Shown here: one piece after another, positions 38,044-50,092 of the stretch
Numbering within the stretch: position 1 is the stretch's first letter
How the letters are laid out: every line of letters begins with the position of its first letter
Made by a program: the position numbers and the translations under genes
Notes under the pieces: model-generated
The model's input: the letters and a program-made list of their open reading frames with translations, nothing else
What the model was told of the DNA's origin: nothing
Databases searched by the model: none
Assembly (NCBI GenBank): GCA_008711295.1
Contig: VUYV01000003.1
Span: 10,743,148-10,807,147 of the forward strand
Direction of reading: 5' to 3'
DNA from: Anarhynchus alexandrinus
Taxonomy: Eukaryota > Chordata > Aves > Charadriiformes > Charadriidae
DNA: 64,000 bases

Positions 38044-41000
38044 ATGTTCAGATATTTGAATAGATCCAATTTTAGGGCCTTTATTTAAGCAGACAGTGTA
38101 CTTGAATTCACAGACAGAATAGCCAAAACTTCTGGTAATTGTTCCCTTTTCAGAATCTGCCAAAGTTGTAATTATTTCTTTTTACAGGTTACTAGAAGAG
38201 TTACTAAACAAATTTAAAAGCAGCATGCACTTGCAGCTGACCTGTTTTCAAGCTTCTTCGTCAGCAATGATGAAAACATAGATGACTACACAATGCAGGC
38301 AACTCAAAAGACAAATGTGCTTAAACGTCACCTGTTTTTTCTGTACTTCTTCAATTCTTTTGAAGACTGAAGAAAACAAAAGGAATTTCACCAAAAAAGA
38401 AATGATGAGATACAACTCTGAGTAACAGTGTGGGGTATCCTGCTGAGTGAGACTTCTGGCCATAAATGCCTTGATAGAATGGTTTTCTGTCTACTGTATT
38501 TCATTCGGGGGGGAAGGGGAGGGATTAAACCAATTTTGTTTACATACACTCTTCTTGGCTCTATGTTCATGAAGAAATATTCATTGGTGCACTGCAATCT
38601 CAGTTTCATTTGTTAAAAATACATTGAAAGGTATTTTTAGCAAATGTCACCTTAAATTTGGGTATTACTCATGTTGTTCAGTGTATGAATCTGTTTCTAG
38701 ATGTAGAGCAATACTGATGCAAGTGACTGGAAGACTCAACTTCTATAAATTATTGAGAAGTATGTAATAAATGTTACTACATACAGCTGTCCAATAAGTG
38801 TTCAGATACTATATGGAGAAGGACACTGCTTCTTTTGCATTTAATAATTATCACTCTCTTTTTTTCTGTTATCATCTAAATTTTAGTGGTCGTAAGTCTG
38901 ACTTCTTGGGAGGCTTTTTTTTCTTGCTTCTTTTTTAATTAAACATGTTCCTGCCTCTTGTTTCTCCCTTCTGTTGGAATGTTGGTGATAACCTTCACAT
39001 TTGAAATAAGCTCTTCTTTCATTGGCAATTAACAGAAAAGTGTTCTGAGTTTATAAGAGTAGTAGAAGTTTTTTAAAAAAATGTTCAAGTAAAATATTCT
39101 TTGGTGTTAAGGAGTAGGATAGTTACTTGCATCTTGCGTAGTCAAAAGTAAGGAGGAGCACAATATGTCACTGGTTTTGCTGCTTCCTTCTTACTCCTCT
39201 TGTCTTTTCTTGCTCTTACAGGCTTAGTGCCACTGTCTGCCTCTTCCCTCTTGTTAGTCAGTCCTCTTTTCACCACTAGTTATTGAATTGTGTGTGGAGG
39301 GGAATTGGGAATTAAGAAGGAAAGAACAATTTTGCTGCCGTTAAGATGTAGTTACACAAAAGTCAACAGCCGTCTTCCCAACAGGGAAGATTTGACACTG
39401 ACTTGATATAAGATGCAGAAAGCTATAACAGAGAGCAACTAATTGAAAGTGGTCTTGTTTTGGGGGATGAGGGGTGGGTTTAATTTTATGACTGAAGTCA
39501 CGACTCGCCAGTAAATCATGCAGTAATAATGTATTCTTTCTGTATTTACAGTCATTTTGAGTGGGACTTTTCAGAAACAGTGTACTAAATTGTCGAACAA
39601 ATTTTTAATGTCAATGTTTTCTTTTGCCAGTTCAGTTACATGCTTTAACACTACAGTGTACAGTTCCTGTAATATGAAATACTAAAGAAACAGTTTGCAC
39701 ATGTATTTACTTGTAAAAAAAAAAAAATTGTGTGTAAGTGGTAATAGCATGTTGAATGGAAATTTGAAACTTCAAATATATGTCGTTATTGGCTTTCAGG
39801 GAGAATTGTTAAACACCTGGAGCAATGTTGTTTTGTTAAATGTTGTCCATTCTAAGCTGGTCATAGTCTCAGCTGCTGGTATTAACTGAAATAGTCATCC
39901 GGTTATCTCAATCTGTAAAGGATTTTGCTTCCAAATAATAAAATATTAAGAAATATGGTCATAAGCTTTTTTTGAATTCCTCACTTTTGAAGAAATGTGG
40001 TTTCTTTATGAATTTTGCCAGTCTGCATTTTCTACATCTGTATCAGACATGATTATTGAAAACATATTTTATCATCTGTACTGAATTAATATATATTCAG
40101 GCATCTCTTTATTGTAACATCGTTCTCTTACTCATCTGTGGTTACAACAGCTTGTTGCTTGTCTTTAAATCCTGAAGGCAGACGTTTGTGTTTAGTTGCC
40201 TTTCTGAAGTAGCACCTCAAAACATGTCATTGACAGCAAACAAGAGAATAATGTGTAAGGGATCAAGATATTACTTGAATTAAACCTGATATGAAATAAA
40301 TGCTCACAGTCAAGTCAGAGGACTGGACTTTAATATATCCGCCTGGTGGAATTAAGGAAGTCAATGAGCTGCAACAGGATGTATTGGAATCCCTTTGTGT
40401 GGAAGGAGAGCTGGGACTGCCGAGACTTCATAGCCAACGTACAGCAGGCTCCAGTTCCTCTGAAAAGAAGATTACAAAAAACAAGTGGTCAGTGTGGTTT
40501 TCGGGGGGGGAAAAAAAAACAAAACAAAACACCAACAACCAAAACTCTTCAAAGATACAATGAGGTTTAAAAAATATTATTGGAAGTGGAAAAAGATGGG
40601 GAGACCACAGCAAAATACACAATCAGTTAGGGCTTGCAGAGAAAAGAGAGGCAGCAAGGAAATCAAAGTAACAGAAGTGAAAGGCTCTGACATTTAAAGC
40701 AAAGGTAAGTGCTGAAAACAGTACAAGAGAAATTAAAATTAATTATTACGTGAACTTTGAACCTCAAGAAAAATCTAAAATCAAAGAAAAAAAAAGTGAC
40801 ACTGAAATAAAAACCTGGAGAGCTTTATTTCTCATTTAAGAGAAAAAATTAGGAAGTAGTAAGGCTGTATCTTGCTTAAAGGTAGGTTAAGTCTTATAGA
40901 AGAAAACCATAATATGCTGTGTTGAGATGTTCGGCCTCTGGAGATGTTGAGGCATTCTCCTATTACTGTATTTTGAACATTTATTTTGAATAGTCATGAG

Positions 41001-41255
41001 TAGTTCAGGAGGTAGGCAAAGAAGTAATAAAAAGCAAATGCTGTGTCAATGTAATGGGAGGGGGGGACATGCAGAAAAAATAGCTAAATCCGCCAGTAAA
41101 ATGATGGAAAAAAGGGAAAAATTCATGATGTACCCAGGTGTTAGCTTAATGAAATAAATCAAATAAGTAGCATGAAACAATTAAGAAATCCTGCCCCTTC
41201 TCACCCACAAAATGTTTTTTAAATTGATATTTTTTTAGAAAATATGTTTATGAAA
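38044..41255 (+). repeat. Direct tandem duplication, copy 2 (3,212 bp)
   Basis: Second copy of 34831-38042, in the same orientation, ending at TTTATGAAA before unique sequence begins at 41256. The level of difference from copy 1 (about five substitutions and three indels, two of the indels in or near short repeats) resembles heterozygosity between two haplotypes of one animal more than the divergence of an old duplication. Confidence 0.97.
38188..38281 (+). CDS. EXOC2: EXOC2 terminal coding exon, second copy
   Basis: Identical in sequence, by eye, to exon E at 34975-35068: same acceptor (TTTTTACAG), same frame entry with a G completing the Lys codon, 30 codons and TAG at 38279-38281. If the duplication is real, this is an alternative last exon giving the same C-terminus but a slightly different 3' UTR. 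If it is an assembly artefact, this is the same exon from the other haplotype. The copy is intact and shows no decay. Confidence 0.6.
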
Positions 41256-43103
41256 TGTGCTTACAGTGCATCGTCAAAGTTAAACAGCTTACTTTAGCTT
41301 TAAAAAGCCACTTAGTGTAAAAAAAAAAAAGAAGAACCATAGTCCTGCTAAGTTTCACGCATGTGCTGAATTTCAAGGATATGAATAGACGTGAGAGTAC
41401 TTGCTCGGAAGATCTTCAAACATTGGGCACGTGTGCCTGTCTCTTGAGGGTCGGGGAAGTTGTATTCTGTGAGCTAAACCCTTTGCGTCTTCCTCTAGTT
41501 GCATAAAAGGACCCAGGACCTCCAACCAGTTTAATTTCGCTGTATGGCAACAGAGAAGGAAAAGAGAAATCCGTGCAGTGAGTGCTGCAGAGTTAATGCT
41601 TTGTAGGGGCGCCCTTGGCTGCAGCGATAACCTGGGACTGCGGGCATGTAAAAGTAGGTCCAGTCTCCCAACCTTTGCCAAACCTATTTCATCTCCCTGA
41701 AAAGAGGGTACTCTATCTTGAAGGTGAGATTTTTTTTTTTCCGTTCTACCCAGACAGCCTTTTGCCATCCAGAACTAAGGAAACATTTCAGAAGTAATAG
41801 TGTGTTTCTGTGGCTATACTGGTAAGTAGAGAGATGCAGATAGACACAGAGCCGTGAAAACTAGCGCGATGCTGTACAGAGCACGGAGCTGAAAGAAAGA
41901 TAAACTTAGTAATTGCTTATTCTGACTCTACTTTAGTTAAAAATACTCTCACATATGTACAGGAAAAAAAAAAACCAAGAAGAATTGATATTTGATGTAA
42001 AGGAAGGTGTAATGGTGATTAATTTTAACAAATTATTATGATAGAAGTATTCTGTGGAGCTCTTCAACTGCTGAGCCTACTAAATGACATGCAGCAAGTC
42101 CCTCACTTGTGAATGTCTAACTCTTAGCTAGGCAAAGCCCTAGGAAATATATCATAAAAAATATTCACAAATTTAACTCCTTTTTAACTTCAAATATAGT
42201 GATCGGCAGTTTCTGTTTCTAATCCAAGAGAAGGTAGGGGACTGCAATTTCCTACATACAATTTTTGCCTTATGAAGAAGGAAACATCAAGACGAGAATC
42301 TTTTGCCGTGGTTCTACACAGTCATCAGAGACACTGCGACACGGGATTTGTACTTCCAAACCTGCTGCCAGACCATACCTAAGTCAGCTCCAGCCAACTT
42401 CTTTGGACCTGTCCTGCTGAAATACTCATGAAGTGCTGTGATTTCCCTGAGAATATTAATTGGTACACTATTGATTGTGTCAATGGATGCAAATACTGAT
42501 CTTTGTGTCCAAATAAGTGTCTGGACTCACTAGCAACAAGGGGGTTTACGTGTTTTGCACACTATAAACATACTGTTATTTTGTCCTTTTCAGTCTATAA
42601 TAGCTCTAAAACTTAGAAGGAAAAGATCCTTAACCTCCTAAGGATACACTGAAACTGAAAAATGAATGCAGTGCTCCTGCTGAAGCCCAAGATTCAAAAC
42701 TCAGATCTGGATCTTTAACATTGTAAAGCTTTGGCTCTCTGGATCCGATGGATCGGGTGCATCTTATCCTGGGACCGAAAGAGGGACCCCTGCGGTGTAC
42801 GGCATCAGCGATCTGTTTCTGACTGTTAGGAATTGTAGTTCCTGCATGGCACTTAAAATTTTAGCATCATTCAGTAGTCAGTAATAGGCTCTGACTACTG
42901 TCAAAACAGGCAACAGCACATGCATTATTTAACTAGTAAGACACAAATATGTTTTGAATCAGTCAGGCTTCCAGGTAGGCTGAAATCTCGGGGGATTTGT
43001 TAAATGAAATGATAGATTTCAAATAGGACTTTGGTCCTTTGGTCTTTTGGCATTTCTGGCCTAGCCCTGTACCTGGAGGAGTTCTGGGTGACAACCCTTA
43101 TCC

Positions 43104-43130
43104 AAAAAAAAAAAGAAAAGAAAAGAAAAA
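43104..43130 (+). repeat. A-rich AAAAG microsatellite
   Basis: An 11-A run followed by repeated GAAAA units. It is a simple repeat, possibly the remnant of a retrotransposed poly(A) tail, although no retrocopy is recognisable next to it. Confidence 0.8.
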
Positions 43131-44522
43131 TCATTGTAACTTGTAAATTTGTTTAAATGATTTTTAGGAGAGAATCGTGTGGGTTTACAATTCAAGGGGA
43201 AAACGTAACAAAAAATCCTGTGCGAACATTTATCCCTACTTACATTCCAGCCTGTCTGTATACTGACAAAGAGAGGGCTCAATTTTCCTGCTATGTCCTC
43301 CTTAGCAGTTTTCCTGTTCTTCTGCGCTAGATGTTAGTATTAAGCGTTCACACATTAGGATGTTTGTAGAGTTTGGACTGCTGCTGCAGTGTTAACGCGC
43401 CATTGTTGCTTTTAACGTTGCTGAAGGAAGCTATAAAAAATGCTGGATGGTTAATTATAGGCAAAAATAATTTTGCACAAACTGTGTTACGAGTCAAGAG
43501 TATTTTGGCTTCACGTGGTTGGCACCTTGTTTTCTGACTTTGCAGTACCTACTAGAGTTTTTTGGCAGTAAATAAAAGGGAAAACTGGGAATAAGAGGGA
43601 ACACGGTTTCATTAGGGAGCCTGATAGCCATTTCTGTCTTCCTTTTTGAAGTTCTGTTTTTATATAGTGCTGCCGTAGGTTAAAGAGATTTGTGCAATTC
43701 GGCTCCCTTTCTCTTTGTGCTGTTTGAGCTTCAGAGCTCTAAAAGCTTGTCTTTAATGAAGATATTAAGAGAGCTTGTCCAAAACAGTATATTTATTTCA
43801 GAACAAGGTGTTTATCATGTAAATTATATACTTCTTTCAGTATTACTTGACAGCCCAAGGGGGCTTTCAGTTGGAGAGTCATCAATGCACCCTTGAAGTC
43901 CTTTAAAATAACGTGTGTTGGTGAGTAACTGAAATGACACAGTTTGTGACATTTCTCATTGCACGGAACAGTGAGGGAAACTCGCTGCCTTTGGAGTAGC
44001 AGCACTAAGAGGTCTGCTGCGGTTTATTTTTGGGATCAGATGGGGGGGGACTGGGGAGGCTCCTTTACTGCACCTAATTTTTTCTCGTCTGAACATCCAC
44101 GAAGGTGTCTGTGTTCCTTTTCCCTCATGCCCTCGCTATTTAAAGGCTTGTAATAGACGTTGTACAACTCTTCTGCAAGCAGCCCGCTGTGAGGTCAAGA
44201 CCAAGTAAGGGAAATCTGCAGCCAAATTCCTTTTGAATTGGAAAATTTAAACAACTTGAGAAAAAAGGAGTAAGACAATGGAAAGTGGAATCCAGCCTTA
44301 TTTGTAACAGATGCTATTAACACATGCTTAGTTTTATAGCCTATTTTGGCACCCTTTCGCCTCTTTCTTCTGAAATAACTTCAGTATTAAAAGTTCATTG
44401 CCAGTCGCAGGCAAAAGCGCCTAAATAAATTGGGCTGATAGTCTCAATATAGCTCATTAAAAACACATCGAATACAAATTAAGGATTAAGAATGATCTTT
44501 TCCTTCATTCCTGAAATGGGCT

Positions 44523-44556
44523 GGGGGGTGCAGGGAGCCGGGGGAGGGGGAGGGGG
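44523..44556 (+). other. G-rich tract with G-quadruplex potential
   Basis: The + strand has a six-G run (44523-44528) and three five-G runs separated by single A (44540-44544, 44546-44550, 44552-44556). With the outlying first run this meets the usual pattern for an intramolecular G-quadruplex. It is the first of several G-rich stretches after the composition change. Confidence 0.6.
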
Positions 44557-47500
44557 AGGACAGCTTCGCTTAGCGCTTCTGTGCATTGGTGACACCTGGG
44601 CAGTGAAATTAATGCAGTTGTGATGTGGCTGCAGATAACCAGGAGGCTCTCTGTAGGCTCCGACCCGAAGCCCAGCACACCTCGCTATTTCTAGATACAC
44701 GGTGATCTAGAAACAACCACAAGAGTCTTCATTTCGGTGGCGGGGGGTTTCATGCTGCAGTACTAATGCAGCAAAATTTTTGTGGCCGCAGATTCTGCTT
44801 CAACCGAGTGGAGTACGTCCCTTGCTTTTCTTGGTTCATAAGCAGATTTTTTTTAAGCACAGAATGTCAAATCAGATAATTTGTGAAGTAAAATTAGCAA
44901 AATGAGACAGTCTTCCTCACTGCTCATTACTCATTTTTTCTGATAAATTTCACTCATTTAGCTAGATTGTACTTCTGCTGACAGAGGGGCTTCCCCTTCC
45001 AGCTTATCTTTTTAGATATTCAGTAGATAATTAAAATTCAAAATGTTAACGGTGCTACTTATTTTTAGAAATATGGGCAGACATAGATTTGAAAATAAAT
45101 TAATAGAGACCAGAGAGCTCTGAACCATTGGGGTAAAAAATGTTGGTAGACACCTGCTGTAACCCTCTTTGGTTACAGCCTGCGTGAATCTCCATCCATG
45201 TCCCTTCACACATCTCCGCCCACCGATGCTGGAAAGCAAGAGAAGGTGACACCTCGGTGCAGAAGGCGAGATGGTTCTCTGTAATAATGAAAATGCTATA
45301 AAACTGAATAAAACAAACCCCAGCAAAATTGCCTGTCTCACAAGGATAAAATCTATTCTATGTTTCGAAACTCCCAAAGTCAGCAACGCAACTGGCCTAA
45401 TCCTGGTACAACCTCTGAGGAAGGTATCTCTCGGAAGCACGTTTTACCCTTGTGCAGCAGCAGTGCCCAGGTTGTCCTTTTGGGGCAGTTATTTAAGCCT
45501 TGTGTCAAACGGGAAAGCTGACCTCCAGCTCACGAGATCAGTGACCGCTTTACAAGCCCGGGTGGTTCATGGATTCATTCATGAGCAAAATACAATTTTT
45601 CTGAGGGTCTCGCGTATGTGAATGTTTAATCTGCTTTTGAACCTCAGTAAACTCCACTGTTTCAGGACCCAGTATCGTATATTCTGTATGTATGTGTTTT
45701 TCTCCTCCCAAAAGCACTCGCTACACAGACCCATCTGAATTGGGTTAATCCTATCGTACTTCGGTCCAGCCTCCTGAATGTACCTGGGGACCCCTTTCGT
45801 AGCACATCAAAACTTGTGTATTTACTTTTCCAGCACCAATCCCATAATTTTATATGCCCGGCTTCACAAGCAAATTTTGGCACCTAAAATGGGACGGAGG
45901 CAAAAACCAGCAGTTGCAGAGCAGGAGCGCAACCCTGCACCTCCTTGCCTGGGCCTGCAACTCCTCAACATGGCAGGCACGTGCTGGGTTGCCGTGGCCT
46001 TTGCAGGGCGGGGGGATGTGTGTGTGTCTGCCTGCAGCTGCCTGCGTTCCCCTCTCACCTGAAACATAACTGCAGCCCTACAGCTGAACTCCTCCTGTGC
46101 CCTCCTACAGCCATGAGCTCCACGTAGATGCTGCAGTCCGGGTCTTCCAAGACAAGACCTGGGGTACAGTATCCTCCCAGGAAGCGGGCCTCTGGGTTTT
46201 TGTCCCCCCTTGCCTTTTGCAGCCCTGTCATAGCTCCTCTGCTGTGGGTTGTGATGGGGTAGGGAGTCCCCATCCCCATGGTTTAAGCTGTGCAGGAAGG
46301 AATCCAAGATTTCTTTGGTCAGAAAGAAGGAGCAAAGTGGTGTTTCATTGCCTAAAGTGAAAACTGAGGACAGGGAAAGACCTACACTTCAGTTTCGAGG
46401 ACTGCTGAAGTGTTGTGGCAAAGGAATGTTTAAAGATGAACTTCTGACTTCTTCCTGACAACTGATGTAGGTGCCTCTTCATGCAGCTTATGTGCTCTTG
46501 AGACACTTTGCTAAGGTGCTTTTCTTAAGGTGTTAGGAATGGATTCTGCTGTGGGACAGGGGCGTTGCAAAGTTGGACACAACACATGGCTCTGAGGAGT
46601 GTGAGACTGCTGCATCGCCAGCCTGGCCTGGCCCTCCACCTTTGCCTCAAATTCATCATCAATTGCATCAGATTGCTGAGCAGATGGTTGCCAAAACACA
46701 AGGCCTGGTGCAAGGAAGAGGGCAGGGACCAGGGACAAAGAACATACGGTCCAGAACTGGATGGGCTGAGAGCAGTCCTGCTTGAGGTGGGACAAAGTGC
46801 CCAAGGCTCCCCTCCTGACATGAGATAAGCCTTGGTCCCTCCCCTGCGATCACATGCATTGATGCCAGAGCAGAGACATGAACCTGGAAGTCCTTCTTGA
46901 GCAAAGTCACGGTACTTCTTGTTGGCTAACACATGGCAAGGTTTCGATGCTTCAGTGAAGGCAACGTTGCTCTAACTCAACCAATACCCTCATGTGCAAT
47001 CCATGAGCATATCGAAAACTCAATTTACAAATCCAGCGTAGCTTCTTGTAGCACCCTGGGCCTTTGATCTCTGACTCCTGATGCGGTTTGCTGGGTATGA
47101 ACACGAGAACCTGTGAAAGCCAACAGACACCGCCCATCAGCTTCGGTCGTCCCAAAATCACGTGCCTGGCGCTAGCTAACTTAAATAGCGGCGCTGTCCC
47201 ACCAGGTATGCCACAGTCTCTCCAGGAGGTGCGGAGCAAGGAGGTGACTCACCCCCAGCCAGGCCTTGAGTCAGTGCCAGCGGCAGGGATGGAAGAGATA
47301 TACGCGAAGCCCTGGGCCTCTGCTCTACCCAGCAGACCGCACCCTCCAAGGTTTCCTGCCAGTGATGAATTGTGTCAAGTTTTATCTGCGAGACTGGTTT
47401 AAAAGGAAAAAAAAAAAGTCCCCAAAAAACAAACAAAAAACCCCCACAGTTCTCATGAATGAAAAGTTATCCAGGCTTCAAAAGCTTTCTCAACTTTTTC

Positions 47501-49509
47501 AGGAGCGGCATATCACTCAAATAACTGAAGAAATACTGTAGGTTATCTCTATCTGTTACAACCTTAAGTTTGACTAGCTAGCTTTTCCCAAGGATAGTAA
47601 GTGATAAACGTTCACTGTTAAAAATGGTTCAGCCTTTCTGGGGAGCCTTTTTTATCAGGTTGACCACTTTGGGTTGAACAGCTCACAGATTTTGGTCTAA
47701 GCATGACGTCTCCGGCATGCTACAGAACTCAAGACCCCCCTCTCCCCCCACCCCATACACTCCTATATTTAAAGAAAACTAAAAACAATACAACACAAGG
47801 GCTGTAATAATCAGACTTGTACACAATATGGTCAGCCCTGACCGACCATGTGGTGGTAAACACTCATCTGGAAATAGGTGTTTGAGGCTTGCTGGGAGGT
47901 GTTATCAGTATTCATAATGTTACATTCTCTATAACAGAGTGTTTTTCCCATCAGCCAGGTCCAAGATGAAGTGTGTTTGTAAGATCAGTCTGGTTGTTTT
48001 ACCAATGTTGTTCATTTTTTTTTGTTTCAGCTTATACAAGTATGAGTGAATCTCACTAAATGACTCCCCTTTGAAAGTGGCTGATGGCCAATCTGCCATC
48101 GAACATCCTTCCTGTGCTTTCATCGTGCTGCAGAGAGTGGGGAGGGGAACAAAGCCGCACGGGGCTGGTGGAGCATCATCTGAAGTGACTTGCCACACCA
48201 CAAAAGGTTAGGCTTTTTGGAATGATGCCCCAGGCATTTATTTCCTTCTGTTCTTCATCTTGGGTGGTGGGGTTTTTTTGTTTGGTTATTTTCCCCCTTC
48301 CCATATCTGCATTTTGTTTGGGTTTTCATCTACTCAATTCACCATGTTCCACTGAAACCCAATTGCTGTCCTTTTGTCAGAGTTTTGGGGCTGGTCGGTC
48401 CATTTGGGTTTTGTGTTTCTTTTGTTTTCTGTTTGGTTTGGTTTGCTTGGACTTTTATTGAGAAGGGGTTATTTATGTATTTTATTTATTAGAGGGGGGT
48501 ATTACTTGAGGGGGATTTTGCAGTGGCAATGTCTTTTTTTTTTTTTTAATTTGCACGTCTCATCAATATATTATTTCAATCTTAACTTCAGCGTAACAAA
48601 GATTTTCTCTCTGGCAAAAGGGAATCTGTTTTATGAGATCTGTTATGTGACATAAGAAATTGTGCTATTTTAACCCTGGGAAAGAAGAGGCTGTGCAGTG
48701 GCAGTGACGCTGGCAGGAGACAGTTAGGAGTGAACAAAGGCTCAGTCTCCTCAGACCTGTCCCCTGCTCACAGACACAAACACACTCTTTTGCTTTTATG
48801 TTTGCCCCACAGGATGAAAACTCAGGGCAGGACTGCTCTGAAAAGCACGATGCCTTCCTGAGTGCGAGGAGGAGTAAGTGCTCCAGCTTTGCGGGCCATA
48901 GCCTGTCCTTCCTGCCTACCTGGTGGGAGATTGCACTACAGCATCCCTGCAGTTCTTAATGTCTGCACAAGATTGCACCAAGAAGGTTTTTCCTCTGCTG
49001 CACTGCTGTGGTTTTCCCATCAGAACTACAGACGAGGGGAAAGGGGTTGACTTATCAGGCTTTTCATTTTTCTGCTGAACTATTGCCTCAGCAATGTTTT
49101 GTGGCAGCGAGTCCACAGCTTAACGTCAGAGAGTGAACAGCCACAAGTTTTTGCTCCTGTGCTCGCATGCCGTTTAGCCTATTATCATAACCTATGCAAA
49201 GAACTGCCTGTAACAGTTTATCATATACAGTCGCACCACTTTTGCCTTGTGGGGGAGAGTTTTGGTGCTCACTGTATGAGCGAGCACAGCTAAGCGTGCT
49301 GGAGTGCTGCCGTTCCCATGCCAGAGCCTCCCCTCATGCATCGGCTGTTCCCAGATAAAGTGGCAGTGGCCTTGGCCCACAGTCTCCAGCACGTGGTGCT
49401 CTCCCTGTCACTTGCCCATGGGCGCTGTGAAGGTCAGGCGGCATTTCTGGAGGCGCTTGTGCTTTCTCGTTCCACAGGGATGGGACTTGTTGCACACCCT
49501 TACTGCTTC

Positions 49510-50092
49510 AAGGTGCAAGGTGTGCAAGGTCCTGCACCTGGGGAAGAAGAATGCTAAGCACCAGTATAGGTTAGGGGTGGACCTGCTGGGAAGTAGTTCT
49601 GAGGAGAAGGATCTGGGGTCCTGGTGGATAGTAAATTACCCATGACCCAGCAATGTGCCNNNNNNNNNNNNNNNNNNNNNNNNNNNNNNNNNNNNNNNNN
49701 NNNNNNNNNNNNNNNNNNNNNNNNNNNNNNNNNNNNNNNNNNNNNNNNNNNNNNNNNNNNNNNNNNNNNNNNNNNNNNNNNNNNNNNNNNNNNNNNNNNN
49801 NNNNNNNNNNNNNNNNNNNNNNNNNNNNNNNNNNNNNNNNNNNNNNNNNNNNNNNNNNNNNNNNNNNNNNNNNNNNNNNNNNNNNNNNNNNNNNNNNNNN
49901 NNNNNNNNNNNNNNNNNNNNNNNNNNNNNNNNNNNNNNNNNNNNNNNNNNNCAGGGAGGTTGTGGAGTCCCCTTCTCTGGAGATTTTCAAGACCTGCCTG
50001 GATGCAGTCCTGAGTAATGTGCTCTAGGCAATCCTGCTTTGGCAGAGGAGTCGGACTAGATGATCTCTAGAGGTCCATGATTCCGTGATTCT
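49510..50092 (+). mobile_element. CR1 LINE copy interrupted by an assembly gap, sense
   Basis: Left part: 'gcaaggtcctgcacctgggg' codes for the CR1 Lys-Val-Leu-His-Leu-Gly motif and continues through 'gaggagaaggatctggggtc' to the gap. Right part (49952-50092): 'agggaggttgtggagtcccc', coding for Arg-Glu-Val-Val-Glu-Ser-Pro-Ser-Leu-Glu, then the CR1 3' end with 'gactagatgatctctagagg' and an 'attccgtgattct' tail. Both parts read in the same direction and in CR1 order, so the 292-N gap is inside one element and presumably contains the remaining CR1 C-terminal region. Confidence 0.9.
49660..49951. other. Assembly gap, 292 N
   Basis: A run of N within a CR1 copy, probably caused by the repeat. Confidence 0.99.

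Larger units (their letters stand above)
41256..49509. other. Intergenic region downstream of EXOC2, no gene recognised
   Basis: Unique sequence follows the duplication. Composition is AT-rich up to about 44 kb and then becomes richer in GC. It holds an AAAAG simple repeat (43104-43130), a G-rich tract (44523-44556), two stretches that look like conserved non-coding sequence (about 43380-43540 and 44220-44480) and several overlapping short open frames in the GC-richer part (45-47.5 kb) that I cannot assign to any family. Known vertebrate synteny places the 3' end of IRF4 somewhere beyond EXOC2, but no IRF4 coding sequence is visible. Confidence 0.6.

Noticed and set aside
45012..47436. Several frames of 90-147 codons in the GC-richer intergenic part
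   Set aside because: They overlap in several phases and on both strands, low-complexity in places, with no family resemblance.
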